Below the pieces are notes generated by a model. The model was not told the DNA's origin. It did no database searches and saw nothing but the letters and a program-made list of their open reading frames with translations. A stretch of 64,000 nt of DNA from Mercurialis annua. Taxonomy: Eukaryota > Streptophyta > Magnoliopsida > Malpighiales > Euphorbiaceae. Positions 11,930 through 23,220 of the stretch are shown here, one piece after another. Where the stretch lies: NCBI RefSeq assembly GCF_937616625.2, contig NC_065577.1, forward strand, positions 3,823,001-3,887,000. The letters run 5' to 3'. The first letter of the stretch is position 1, and each line of letters begins with the position of its first letter. The position numbers were made by a program, and so were the translations under genes.

Positions 11930-12985
11930 TTTCAATTGCCGTCTGTTTTTGCCTACGTGTATGTATTTGTGCTGACATGGATTATTACATGGATTATTAC
12001 ATGTTTACCCTTCTTCCCCCACATTTCTTATCTCCATCTAAGTGACCATGGTTCTTCTTCCTCACCAATAAAGATAACTCATCAAATCTCCACCTTCCAT
12101 TCCTCTGAAAATCTCACTGTCCATTCCTCTCAAAAATCGCTGCCGCCTCCGCCACAGCGTACATTATTGCTACTTGTCGTAACAGCCTCCACCGTCTCTT
12201 TCTCTTTCCTTTTCCAATTATTCATCTTTCAAATCAAAATTACAACACGCAACATGACAATTTTATTTACTAAAAATCCGGTGAAGCAAAAATTAGGTAT
12301 TGAAGAATCAATTTTTTATTTATTGATTGGGTTTGATCTTCAAAAATGGGTGAAGAAGATGGGTAAATTTATAGTAACTGGCGTTGCTTCAAGTTTTGGT
12401 TTTTGAATATGAACTCCACCCATGGTGATTGGGTGACTGCAACACCAGCACTATTTGTCGAAGTTTTTCCTCATTTGTCCAGGCCAATGACATTGATCGT
12501 AATTATGAGTGGTTAGAAGGTTAGTTATTAATTGGTTTGTCATTTTACTCTCAATTGCAAATGGGTAATTCAATTTACAGGTCATCAATAAATGAGTCCA
12601 ACACCTCACCTAAAGTTGTATGTGTAACTCATCACCTCAACTAAAGTTGTGTGGCTCAGATCCAATTTCAAGAGTTGCTGCGACAGCGACGATTGGAGAT
12701 CCGTGGCGGCGAAGATGACAGTTTGGAGGCGAGGAAATCTCAGCGGTGAAGACGGCTGTTGAGGCAACAACAACAACATGGGGGTCTAGATTTGAAGGGC
12801 GGCCATTGGTGGGGTTAAAGGATCAAATTAGGACGGCGGTGGCTGCAGTTGGAGCAGCGACCACTGCTATGTTGAGAATTGTTTTTCAGTTTAGGGTAAG
12901 GAAGGGTTAATGACCATTAAATTTGGTTTTTGTTAATTATTTCCGAAATTATCACCCAAAAACTCATAAATCCCATTTTATACCT
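11930..12985. other. Unique left-arm DNA of the MULE
   Basis: About 0.9 kb here has no inverted counterpart in the right arm. It contains a CT-rich stretch (about 12010-12200) and a GGCGGC-rich stretch (about 12670-12870). The base make-up differs from the AT-rich flanks, so it could be captured host sequence, but I cannot name a source. The open frame at 11936-12406 has no recognisable domain and no ATG at its start. Confidence 0.4.
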
Positions 12986-12990
12986 TTCAG

Positions 12991-13258
12991 ACCGCGGAAC
13001 AGTTCCGCGGTTTGTGTAAACCGCGGAACAGTTCCGCGGTCTGTCCTACGTGGCTCCTCGCTGGAGGAGCCACATAGGCAAAAGCAAACCGCGTAACACT
13101 TACGCGGTTTGCATTGCCAACGTGGCAAACCGCGTAAGTGTTACGCGGTTTGCTTGTGCAGCCAGGGAATTAATTCCCTGGCTGCACTGATTGGGAGAAA
13201 ATTCTCCCAATCATTTTGATTTTATTTTAAATGATTGGGAGGTTTTCTCCCAATCATT
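12991..13258. repeat. Left subterminal palindrome array of the MULE
   Basis: A run of near-perfect 19-24 bp palindromes in one block: CCGCGGAACAGTTCCGCGG twice, CCGCGTAACACTTACGCGG, CCGCGTAAGTGTTACGCGG, one centred on GGGAATTAATTCCC, and one centred on GAGAAAATTCTC. A GGCTCCTC/GAGGAGCC pair also occurs. A sister array lies at 19578-19826. Likely transposase or host-factor binding sites, by analogy with subterminal arrays of other DNA transposons. Confidence 0.85.
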
Positions 13259-13508
13259 TAAATAAAAATTTAAAAATGAGAAAATCTTTTATTAAAAAAA
13301 ATTTACGTTTTAAATTTAAAACATTTGAATTAGTTAATTTTTTAACATTCTACAAAAATAAATTTATAAAATACTACAAAATAATTATATTAACAAATAT
13401 TCAAATATAATTTATACTTCATAACAATAACATATTTAATAAACTAAAAATTACAAATTAAAAAAGATTACTACATCAGATAATAATGTACAAAGTACAA
13501 AAAAAAAA

Positions 13509-15897
13509 TCACCTAGGAGTCCTATCGTCATATCTGCTAGTTACCGGGAGGTTCGAGCGCAAGTTGTTTCTGTTACGGTTCGCCCGACGGCCTGTACTGA
13601 TGGTGAGGTAACGTCGACCTGGGCGACCATCACCATCTCCCTCTCCTGCATCGGCGTCCTCGTCGTCGGCTCCGTCGTCACCCTGCTGGTCCTGGGGAAT
13701 GGCCGTACTCGTCGTTGCTGGTGGCGGGGTAACAAATTCTCCTTGTTGGCGGAACATCATCGCCTCCATGCTGTCTAGACCTAACCAACTGCTACCATAT
13801 GACAGAAAGTCTGTAGTCCCAGGTGTCTGTGGAAGTCCCTGTGAAGCTGGAAAGTCCTGTGTACCCTGTGTAGGCTGATCCCACTGCACCTGAAAAGGAG
13901 GCACCGTAGGTGGTACATAAGCAGGCGGCGGTGGAACAAAAGGCGAAGAAGGTCCTGGTGGCACTGGATATGAACACGACCCCTCAAAATAGTGATGTGC
14001 CGAATCCCCGTAAAACTGGCCAGAAGAAGAAGGAGGACCCGATGAAAAGGGTGGCGGTGCAGAGCTGGACCCCGCGTAATAGTAATGCCCTCTGAAAGGA
14101 TGAAAAACCACTGGGGGAGGCATAGGATCAGTCGGACGCTGAGGTGGTGCAGGGGGGTGACGCCGCTGTCGCCGTCGATGTCGCAGTGTAGTCGGATCTA
14201 TCGGCGCGTCAGGTATGACTGGTAGTCGATGCGGCGGTATAGAAGGCTCGATAGGGGGCGATGTAACATCACGGCGGTCCTCTCTAGTGCCTCTCTGTGT
14301 GCTGGCTGCGAACCGCCGAAGCTCAGTGTCAACAGGAGCATCCCTACGTACACGCTCCACAAAATCGGCCTGCAAATAAAGATATAATACGTTAAAAAAA
14401 GTAGAAAATTAACCCACAATTTATTGATTAATTAATTGAAAAACATATAATTTTAAAAAATACCTGTGCTCCGAGCTCAGCGCCCTGTCGTGTGATCCAG
14501 CGACGCGTGACATACCGAAACCAATCCATATACTCGGAATGATAATGAGGTGGGTCCTGGAGGGGCTGTCCTGAAATTACAAACCGGAGCCGGTCGTCCC
14601 ACACACGAATGTAGTGAGAGTGTGTCTGGATCCAAGATGAGCTGCTCTTCAGGGTAAGGGAGTGTAGTGAGTGGTCCTGAAGTGGGGCGTCTGGAATACC
14701 CTGCTGCAATCCAAACTGCTGCAGAACTCTGTCTGCCTGGTGCCACTCCACAATATGAAAATAAATAAGTGGAACCGTGGCCCGCCAAAAAGCGCGCCCA
14801 TCTAAACAATACGCTGGGATAGTGTCCAGCATATCATCAGTGTACGGCTGCCAGATAAACTGCATGTATAAAATACAAGACATTTAGTATTAAAACATTC
14901 CCACAATGAGCTATTTAACATACGAGATAATAAAACCGAAACATAATTTCTTACATCTTCGTAGCGAGATGTGTCAAGCCGAACACGGATGTCAGGCAGC
15001 GAGTGTCGAGCCGCACGGCTGGCGTTTCTCCGGCCTCCCCATCTGTTATTCAAGAACAACAACACATTAATCCGTCAATATTTAAGAAATAGAATAAAAT
15101 TAAAAAATATTAAATAACAGTAAAACACACCTGTCGCCCAGTGGTAGATGTGGTGAAATAGTGGGATCGGCAAGAGCGGGAGCAATAACTCTAAGTCGGT
15201 CCAATGCCCACAACTGCAGTATCCACAACGGCCCGCCCATGTTGCGGCGATTCGCAGACCGCAACGAACATGAGCAAAGCTCGTGATATAAGTAAGCCAG
15301 TGTCGCCGATCCCCAGCTGTAGGTCCGGACTGCCGCCAAGTCCTCTAAAAGTGGAAGAATCCGTAACGAAGTCTTTCCACTACCGAGGTCAGTGAAGCAC
15401 AATCCTGTGACAGCGAGCAAGAGATACGCCCGTGTGTACCGATGGACAAGCTCGTCAGTCGCCTGGTCTGGTAATGCACCGAAGTCGGGGAAACTCTCTA
15501 GGATCCAAGAAGTCTGGACTGTGGAATTTGCAGGCTTTTTAGGATATCTACCCGCAGGAATCCCCAAAACCCTCTCTGCCACTGCAGCCCAATCATGTAC
15601 AATACCTCCTGTAACAGCATGACCGTCTACTGGTAATCCGGTCTGAATGGCCACGTCCTGTAGTGTAACCGTGCACTCTCCGCCGGGTAAGTGAAAAGTG
15701 TGGGTCTCCGGCCTCCACCTCTCCACAAGGGCTGTGATCAGCTGCATGTCGACGCTGTAGTGACGCATAGCAAAACAGCCTGCAAATCCAGTAGGCTCGA
15801 TCATCGACCGAATACGGTGGTCCAACCTAGCGAACGGCAGAACAGCGCTCCTTCTAGTCGTACAGCTAGCGCTAGACAGAAATCCCTCGTCAGATCC
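13509..15897 (-). CDS. Plant mobile domain (PMD) protein of the MULE
   Basis: Exons 15897-15131, 15042-14955, 14859-14464 and 14369-13509 join in phase with GT/AG borders and give about 703 residues. The first exon opens after a TTTTTTTCAG acceptor, so an upstream start exon may exist that I could not find; the first Met is at about 15804. The N-terminal half matches the PMD (aminotransferase-like, PF10536) pattern: MIEPTGFAG, LVERWRPETHTFHLPGGE, VTLQDVAIQTGLPVDG, then TRAYLLLAVTGLCF. The last exon is low-complexity and Pro/Ser-rich (FVPPPPAYVPPTVPPF), then acidic (DDGADDEDADAGEGDGDG), then Arg/Asn-rich. PMD proteins occur in host MAIN/MAIL genes and in MULE and retroelement lineages. Its role in transposition is unknown. 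It follows the transposase on the same strand by about 300 bp. Confidence 0.85.
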
Positions 15898-16203
15898 CTG
15901 AAAAAAATAAACATTAAGTTAGTTCAAAAATTTAATTAAGTTGCAAACGTAACTGTTGACAAAAAATAAACAATTAAATCATAATAATATCAAACACTTG
16001 TTCACAAATAATATGAAACAATTAAATAAAAATAACTTCATCAATTATACGGTCAAGTAAAAGTGTTACAAGAGTTTGTTATTTAAACTAAATAACTAAA
16101 CAAACACAAAATAGAATGAGCTGTCAGATTTTCAATTTTAATAGAACACAAATGGAATTACAACATCCTTAGTACATGATAAATGGAAACAGAAATTCTC
16201 ACA

Positions 16204-18809
16204 TCACTGAACTCTAAAAGGACATGAACTAAGGTTATTACCATATGTAAGACATCTTCTACAGTAGTTGCTATTCCGCCTGTCCCTAAATGTCTGGTCC
16301 ATTTCATTCCTACGCCTACTCTCAACCGGCCTACCCTTCTTCCTCATCCACTGTCTGTTAGGAACAAATGGAATTTCAGCGGAATTGATCCAACGATTTC
16401 GATTCCATAAGGGTTCAAATGAAACAGAGCTCCACGCTAAGATTCCATACTCGCATTTGTAATACCATGAAATGTAGTCACGGTAGTTCTCTCCATATTG
16501 GTTGCAGGCAGCTATCGCATGGGAGCACGGAATTTTCCATTGTTGAAATTTTCCACAGGTGCATGTCCCGTCCAGTAGACGAACTTGCTGTGTATTGCCA
16601 CCCTTTTGTCTTACATTGTCGCACTGGGTCAAGACATTGAATACCTTCTGTGCCACGTTGAACTGTGAAGCCGTATGAGTCTTTGACTTATTTTCCCAAG
16701 TCTCAATTCTGTGTGCACAGACTGGAGTCCACATGAAACCGGATGCCAACCACATTTTATAGTCGTTCACATGCTTAATGAATACGGAATTGACCTTGTT
16801 AAATATTGCTTCCAACATGGCTGTGATAGGGAGCCCCCGAATGTTCTTTAACATCGCGTTGACCGACTCAGCGTAGTTTGTTGTCATCACACCATGCCGC
16901 ATTCCAGACGTGTCGCCACTCATGCTCCATTTTCTAACATCAAGGCGGTCAAGATACGCATAACCCTCAGGTGAATCCGCCTCTATCAATGACATGTACC
17001 GATCTCTTTTATGCTCTTGGTATGCGCGTCCTACACGTCGATTAAACCGTCAATATTTTCCCATCAACCAAAAATTTATGTATTATATGAAATGACAAGA
17101 AAATTACCAGCTTTTTCAGCAAGCTTTTTGAGATATTTTTTCTTGAAGGCGTTGTGGAAGTGGCTCACTAGGTGTCTAATACACCACTTGTGGGTATCAC
17201 CCGCCCACTCAGGCCCCTCCATGGCACTCATAATACCGGAGTCGCGATCAGATATGATACACACCTTTCGCTCACCCAAAACATACCTCTTCAACATCCT
17301 CATGAAATACCTCCAGGATGCGGCAGTTTCCGACTTCACAATGGCAAAAGCTATCGGCATGATGTGATTGTTCCCTTCAATTGCAGAAGCAATCAACAAA
17401 GTCATTTCGTATTTTCCATATGTGTGGGTGCCGTCGATGTACACCACAGGCTTGCAATACTGAAAACCCTTCACCACTGGCTCGTAAGTCCAAAACATAT
17501 GCTTGAAAGTTCTGAATTGTGGATTGTTTTCAATTGGTGTACCTGTGCATACACCGTTATTAGTAATTATTAAATCGAACATATTTTTAATACTCGAAAT
17601 TTTAAAAAAATTACCGGTAGCATGCCAGACTGTCCTGGGATTAGCAACGGTGACATTCGTCATAAAATTGCAAATCTCCTTGAAAGAGTCGTCCCATTGT
17701 CCGAACCTGTTTGCAATGGCCTTTTCCTTGGCATACCATGTTTTTTTGTATCCGGGCCTAACTCGCAATTTTTGAAAAATGCCCTCTTGAAGCGTTTTAA
17801 TCCTAATGTCACGTTGCAGATGCAATTGCGTGTCGATGTGTTCAGCTATCTGTCGCGCTCTTAAATTGCGATGGTCTTGGTTCATTGATTGGCCGCTGCA
17901 TTGGTGGGGGCCGTTATATCTTGTTATTATCCAGTCTGACTCGCCTTTCAAAAGCGACGCACGCAACCTCCAATTGCAAGTGTCATTGTTCACACACACA
18001 AGAACTATTGTTTTACCATTTGTTACACTGTTCTTGTATTCTTTATTAGCTGCAATGTGATAACTCGCCGCGCATGTCTGGACAGCATACCTCGAACTAA
18101 AAACCATCCCCAATTCAAACTCTTTGCCTGCTTCCCATATTGCATTTTCTTTAGGCCACAGATTCATATTGACACACATGTCGTCAACATTCTGATGCGT
18201 GTACTCATGAGGAAGGCGCGACTCAAAATGATCTGTATTTTGTTCCGACCCACCACCGACATTCTCACCATGGGTGCCATCTCCATTATCACCACCGATG
18301 TCATCATCATCCTCGTTGTCATCAGCAACGGCCCCGTAGAAGTGTTCTTCTTCCTCATCCTCATCACTAAAATCATCACCATCGTCTACATCCGCACAGT
18401 CGTCTACATCCGCACAATCGTCTACATCCACAGAGTCGTCTACATCCGCACGTACTTGAGATAACGGATTGTACACAATATAAAACTCAAGTACCCTCAT
18501 TTGTGGCGTCCGCGAAACATTACGCCACATTGCTTGCATATGAACATCTGTCTCCATAGGAAAACCATCATATTTTTGAAATCTTCCATGTTCATCGAAC
18601 CGAGGCACTCGTAGATAAATCTTCACTATCTCGTCACCATCCTTCAGCCCAATTACCCTTCTAATTACGACTTGTAGTTGTGCAAAATTCACTACACTCG
18701 TCAGCTCAACCAGTTCTGATTTACCAGAAACATAATCAACTCCACCCGGAGTCGATAATATTGTACCATCCCAATAAATTTTTAGGGCTGGCAGCTCATT
18801 TGTCGTCAT
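16204..18809 (-). CDS. MuDR-type transposase of the MULE
   Basis: Three exons (18809-17615, 17542-17108, 17030-16204) join in phase to 818 residues, starting at ATG 18809. A variable N-terminus ends in an acidic tract with a repeated VDDCADVDD unit (about residues 125-190). A MuDR DNA-binding-type region follows (WPKENAIWEAGKEFELGMVF; CNWRLRAS). The MULE catalytic core has the first Asp in VYIDGTHTYG, the second in CIISDRDSGI, a CIRHLVSHFH C/H motif, and a probable catalytic Glu in TNYAESVNAML. The SWIM zinc finger is CTCGKFQQWKIPCSH. A CRRCLTYGNNLSSCPF knuckle-like motif lies near the C-terminus. No stop or frameshift was found, so it may be active. The first intron is 72 nt and stop-free in frame. 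Confidence 0.92.
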
Positions 18810-19577
18810 TACTACATTAAAAAAATATAATTTTAACTACATTTTAATATTTTCACTAATTCCTACATTAAATGTAAATTCAATTTTTTTACATTAAATG
18901 TAAATTCCGAATCTATTTATATAATATAAATCATAAAAATTTCAATATTTTCACTAATTTCAACCTAATTTAAAAATATTTTAAAAATTTCATATATTCG
19001 ATTTTCTAATTTTAATATGCTCTATTCATTTCTAAATATTTAATACACATTATTCTAATTTCATTTACACATTATTCTAATTTATTTTATAATACATTTT
19101 TGAACTAAATCTAACTATAATATTAACTAACTACATTTACACATTAATCTATTTTATTTTATAATACATATTTTTAAGAATTTTTAACTAAATCTAACTA
19201 TAATATTAACTAACTACATTTGAAATATTATTTTAATCTAAGTAAACATCATTTAAATCTAACTATATTCAATAATTAAAAATTAATATATCTAAAATTT
19301 TAAAGACTCACCCGATAATTCCGCGCCAAAAAATAATATTCCGCGCCAAAAAAATAATATTCCGCGCCAAAAATAATGTCCGCCACGAAAAAATAATATC
19401 CCTTTCCGAGAATAGACTCCGTCAAATTTTCTTCACAATAAATTAATATTCCGAAAAAAGCTTCAAAATTTATCTCTCCAACTCTCTAACCTCTCTCTAG
19501 CATCTCTCTACCTCACTCTTTTTTCTTCTACTTTGTGTGAATAAGGGGGAATGATTTCCCCCTTATATAGTGGTGTA
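18810..19577. other. 5' leader and promoter region of the MULE transposase
   Basis: AT-rich DNA upstream of the transposase ATG. Three near-identical units CGCGCCAAAAAATAATATT follow one another at about 19322-19375. A CT-rich block (CTCTCTAACCTCTCTC) at 19477-19530 could be a transcription start region reading leftward. No gene is seen. Confidence 0.45.
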
Positions 19578-19826
19578 GACCGCGGAAATTTTCCGCGGTC
19601 TACAACCACTCGGTCAGAGGGAATTTATTCCCTCTGACAGGGAATAAATTCCCTCTGTAAACCGCGGAAGAGTTCCGCGGTTTACAGTGACGTGTCACTG
19701 TAAACCGCGTAACTCTTCCGCGGTTTACAGTGACGTGGCTCCACCTGCACCCAGGTGGAGCCACATGTGCAGACCGCGGAACACTTCCGCGGTTTACCCC
19801 AAACCGCTTAAGTGTTCCGCGGTCTG
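19578..19826. repeat. Right subterminal palindrome array of the MULE
   Basis: Palindromes matching the left array: CCGCGGAAATTTTCCGCGG, GGGAATTTATTCCC, CCGCGGAAGAGTTCCGCGG and CCGCGGAACACTTCCGCGG. A long GTGGCTCCACCT/AGGTGGAGCCAC pair is also present. The order mirrors the left array, as expected for long imperfect terminal repeats. Confidence 0.85.
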
Positions 19827-20022
19827 TGAGGTATAAATGGGGAAAAATAATTAATCTGGGGTTAATTTAAGAATTTTGATTAATTTTAAAATTAAAAACG
19901 TCATTAACCCAATTAAATGAAAAGGATAGGTTAGGTTTTAATTTGTTCCTCAGATAATGACAAAGTCAACGGTAAATGAATCCACGTTGTTAAAAACAGA
20001 CAGCATTCTCTACTTTTTTTGA

Positions 20023-20150
20023 CGGTGTTAAAATCGAGGGCTTAAGTGATACGTTTTGAAAACGTTAAGGTTCTTGTTGCACCTTTCCGAACGTTAGGGG
20101 CTTACTTGACCTATACCCCAAACGTTAAGGGTGTATTTGACCCTTTTCCC
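20023..20150. repeat. MULE right terminal inverted repeat
   Basis: 128 bp ending GACCCTTTTCCC, the inverse of 11802-11929. The 9-bp target duplication follows directly. Confidence 0.93.
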
Positions 20151-20414
20151 AAAGTTAAAGCATCTGAGTAGGACTTAATTTTAGTAATGTGATAACAGTG
20201 CTAGAAAGCATAACTAATTTTCATGTACACAATTACCAATGAATCTTGCATCGTCTTGAAAGTTTCAAGGGAGCGGATTAACTACCGCACAGGGAAAATA
20301 AAAAAAAACGTAGACATTGTTGAACAGAACTAGGATCAATCTTACAAACTTTTATCTATACCAACCTTGTTCATCTTGTTTATTAATAAGATTATTCATA
20401 TATATATATATATA

Positions 20415-20907
20415 GGCCTAATCACTCAAAAACCCCTCACCTTTAAACTTTTTTTCAATTCCACCCCGACGTTAAAAATTTGTCAATTTTACCCACTTTT
20501 GAATTTTCCGTTTTTAATTGTACCCCAATATTTTAATTTTTGTTAATTTCTTTACTTAAATGATGAAATCATTCAATTAATTAAGTCTAAACATGAAATT
20601 AAATTCTTTTTTATTCAAAAAAGTACAAATAGGTCCTTTATTTTTAAAAACTAACTAAAAACCATAATCAAATTAACACTAATTTAAATTTTTAATTAAT
20701 TTAACTAAATTTAAATAAATTTCAAAAATATACAATCAATATATGCGAGACATGGAGAATGTTTTAAACAAATTTACAAACGCAAAAGACGTTAATTTAA
20801 TTTTTCAGGGTACAATTGAAACACAAAAATGCAAAATAGGGTAAAATTGACAAATTTTCAACGTCAGGGTATGATTGAGAAGGGGCTAAAAGGTCGGGGT
20901 TTTTTAA

Positions 20908-20908
<1 letters not shown>
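20415..20908. mobile_element. GGCCTAAT-type MITE, copy 3
   Basis: Near-identical to copy 1 over most of its length (GGCCTAATCACTCAAAAACC; GGGTAAAATTGACAAATTTT). Its right end stops at GGGTTTTTTAAGT without the last nine or so bases. It sits inside a TA microsatellite, so the target duplication (ATATATATA) cannot be proven. Confidence 0.8.

Positions 20909-20962
<54 letters not shown>
20909..20962. repeat. (TA)n microsatellite
   Basis: About 27 TA units flanking MITE copy 3; a shorter TA run lies on its left at 20397-20414. Confidence 0.95.
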
Positions 20963-20965
<3 letters not shown>

Positions 20966-21003
20966 GATACAAATTACAAAAAATTGTAATTCTTACATTT
21001 ATT

Positions 21004-21745
21004 CCTCAAAATAGAACTAAATTGTTATAAAAGATTTAGTAGGTTTTTACTGCGACTTGTTGAGTTAGGTTTTGACTCATGAGTCATGACATAAAATATA
21101 ATACAGGATTAAGACTTTGGATAAGATTAGTCGTCATTAATTTCAAACACCTACTTTGCTCCAAAGGATATGGATACGGCATTCATATGCTCCACAAGTT
21201 CCACTTAGGCTGCTTCATTATCCCCGTCTTAAAATTAAGCTTAAGTTTAGCAATCCTAATTTCAAGTCGCAGGTGAATTAATGAGACGTTTTCATGCTTT
21301 GAGTGAGATAATGGGTTCGAACCGTATTCATGTATGTATGCAGACGTTTAAAACTGAATACTAGCTAGAGTTTTATCTCCCGCAAGAAATTTTATCTTTT
21401 AGCCCTAAAACATAACTAAAACTTTGGATAAGATTAGTGCACATTAAATTCGGACGACAAAATTATATTTCGTTCTTTATAATTTGTGGTTTAAATAGCT
21501 TGTATTATATATGGCATAACTTTGCATTCCTATGCTCCACAAGTCCCATTTTGCTTGTTTCATTGTCTATTGTAAATAAACATGCCATCACATGGCTTTG
21601 GTTTAATTTCCAGCTGTGCCATTTGATCTCAATGCAGTATATAATCAAATCGTTAAGATTGCCTTAATTCTACCATCACATTCACATCTCAAATTCTTCC
21701 ATCTATTCGAACCTTTTCGGTTCAGATTATTAACTAATTAACAAG
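21004..21745 (+). promoter_or_regulatory. Duplicated SAUR promoter region (dead copy)
   Basis: Matches 49725-50685, upstream of the first intact SAUR gene, in two blocks (about 21004-21220 and 21410-21745). It keeps the CATCACATGGCTTTG block at about 21587, CAGCTGTGCC, and a TATATAAT box at 21638-21645, about 100 bp before the ATG. It lacks the hAT-type MITE seen at 49947-50123. Confidence 0.75.
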
Positions 21746-21835
21746 ATGATTAGTGCCAAGAATCTCCTCAAATTGGCAAAGAAATAGCAGAAACTCGCGG
21801 CTATTAGCCGAAAACGCATCACATCACCTCAAACT
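21746..21835 (+). pseudogene. SAUR pseudogene (N-terminal 30 codons only)
   Basis: Starts MISAKNLLKLAKK as in the intact gene at 50686. Codon 14, Trp in all other copies, is TAG (21785-21787). Homology ends after ITSPQT at 21835 and unrelated DNA follows, so the whole auxin-inducible domain is missing. Confidence 0.92.
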
Positions 21836-22276
21836 AATGTAAATTGCAAACCGGCTTAATTACTATAGGATATGGCCTGCTTTAAAGTGCACATCTCATA
21901 CCTCAAAAGTTTTTTAAATAAAGTCTTGGAACTTAAAATCTTAATGCAAATGGAATTTGAGCAGCCATAAACATCGTCTATTTAAAAGTTGAAGCATCTA
22001 ACTAAGTAGGACTTAATTTTAGTAATGTGATTACTGTGCTAGAAGCACTACTAATTTTCATGTACAAAACTACCAATGTATCGTATCTTGCATCGTCTTG
22101 AAAAATTCAGGGAGCAGGATTAACTACTCAGAGAAAACTAAAATATAAAATACACACAGGCCACTCTAAAAGAAAATATGTAGACATTGTTATCAAGAAT
22201 TGTATTTTATAAAATGGACAAGCAGCTGAACAGAAGTAGGAGTAATTGAAGCTAAAATTGAGTTGGAAGAGACAAA
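21836..22276. other. Paralogous empty site of the MULE and 3' flank of the cystatin-related gene
   Basis: 21930-22130 aligns with 11740-11801 joined directly to 20151-20270. The MULE is absent and only one target copy (AAAGTTGAA, 21985-21993) is present. No gene is seen. Confidence 0.85.
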
Positions 22277-23058
22277 CTAGTTACCTTTTTTCTCTCGAAA
22301 AATAAAAGAATTATTATCGCCGGAGACATGATTGTAAAACATCTCAGACTGATAAGTTCTCACATCTTCTATGTTAGACTTACTTCTCGCCAGAAAGGTC
22401 GTGCGATAAATAGTACAGCAACAAGTATTCGACTTCAGAATTTTCACAAGTTCCAAATCCGCATTCTGCATGGTAAAGAAACAACAAAACACACACGTAA
22501 ATACGGTCACTTATTCCGCATAAACCCTTATGCTAAATAGCTATTACTCCCTCCGTTCCGTAAAGATAGAAAAAGTAAAAATACCTCTTGCTGATTGTGT
22601 TGGTTAATGGCCAGCTCGAGGGCCTTGATGCAGCCAGGGAGACGGTAATCTCTGGGATGATCAAGATCTAGAGGTAATACCTTGCCGTAAAATCCAAACG
22701 AGGGGAAGGTGGTGACGTCAAAACCCTGTAATGTTAGAAAAATAAAGGGTTAAAATGTAGTATAATTAGTAAATTCAAACAACAAAGGAGGAGAAAATAC
22801 ATCGGATTCATCGAATTGGCGTGTGTATGCTTTGTAATTTTTCCTATCTTCGTCGTCCTTAAACTCATAGCCGTCGCTACTGCCTTCATCAGAATCCTTT
22901 TTATATTCAAATTCATCCCATGATCCGTCGTCAGAATCATCATCAACGGCAGCGGCAGCACCAGCAGCATCACCACCCACCTCAAGGCCCTCCTCAAGCC
23001 CCTTTTGTTTCTTGAAAGGTGATCCTTCAGCTGCAATATCGCCCTTTTCAGAAGCCAT
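22277..23058 (-). CDS. Cystatin-related plant protein, intact copy
   Basis: Exons 23058-22801, 22725-22585 and 22465-22277 join in phase to 195 residues, with GT/AG introns of 75 and 119 nt. The N-terminus is acidic and low-complexity (MASEKGDIAAEG, DDDSDDGSWDEFEY). The folded part begins near NYKAYTRQFDESDGFDV, continues YGKVLPLDLDHP and CIKALELAINQHN, then DLELVKILKSN and VRTYQSEMFYN, and ends FIFREKKGN. The order (central helix AI..HN, strand DLELVKI.K.N, then TYQ.E) recalls Arabidopsis cystatin-related and UPF0725-like proteins of the cystatin/monellin superfamily. Protease inhibition is not shown: no QxVxG motif is visible. The TAG comes just after a GT, so an extra 3' exon is possible. 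The intronless copy reads through the same point, which supports this end. Confidence 0.72.
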
Positions 23059-23124
23059 CGCGGATCGATTCCTTTCAAATTAAAAACCTAAACTTTTACC
23101 AACAAACCCTAATTTAAAGAAAGG

Positions 23125-23220
23125 CTTAATTACTTAAAATCTCCCATCTTTAACTCTTTTTGCGTTTATACCCTAACCTAAAAAAAGGTCACATATACCC
23201 TTAACGTTGTCTTTTTGTTT
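23125..23220. repeat. Partial GGCCTAAT-type MITE end
   Basis: GGCTTAATTACTTAAAATC followed by TTTATACCCTAACC resembles one terminus of the MITE family. No matching right end was found. Confidence 0.45.

Larger units (their letters stand above)
11802..20150 (-). mobile_element. Complete autonomous-looking Mutator-like element (MULE)
   Basis: 8349-bp element bounded by GGGAAAAGGGTC and its inverse GACCCTTTTCCC. The perfect 9-bp target duplication AAAGTTAAA lies on both sides (11793-11801, 20151-20159). The host sequence left and right of the element continues without a break in a paralogous empty site at about 21961-22100, where the target reads AAAGTTGAA. It carries a MuDR-type transposase and a PMD gene, both on the minus strand. 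Its ends contain arrays of palindromes. Introns, reading frames and duplication all look undamaged, suggesting a young insertion. Confidence 0.93.

Noticed and set aside
11936..12406. 156-codon frame in the left arm of the MULE
   Set aside because: No ATG at its start, no known domain, hydrophobic and Ser-rich by base composition; kept only as possible captured DNA.
13541..15939. Several plus- and minus-strand frames overlapping the PMD and transposase exons
   Set aside because: They are shadows of the spliced genes, made long by GC-rich codon bias in these exons.
22546..22590. CTCCCTCCGTTCC, a Stowaway-like MITE end, in the first-from-3' intron of the intact cystatin-related gene
   Set aside because: Only one end is present, with no partner and no TA duplication; at best a remnant.
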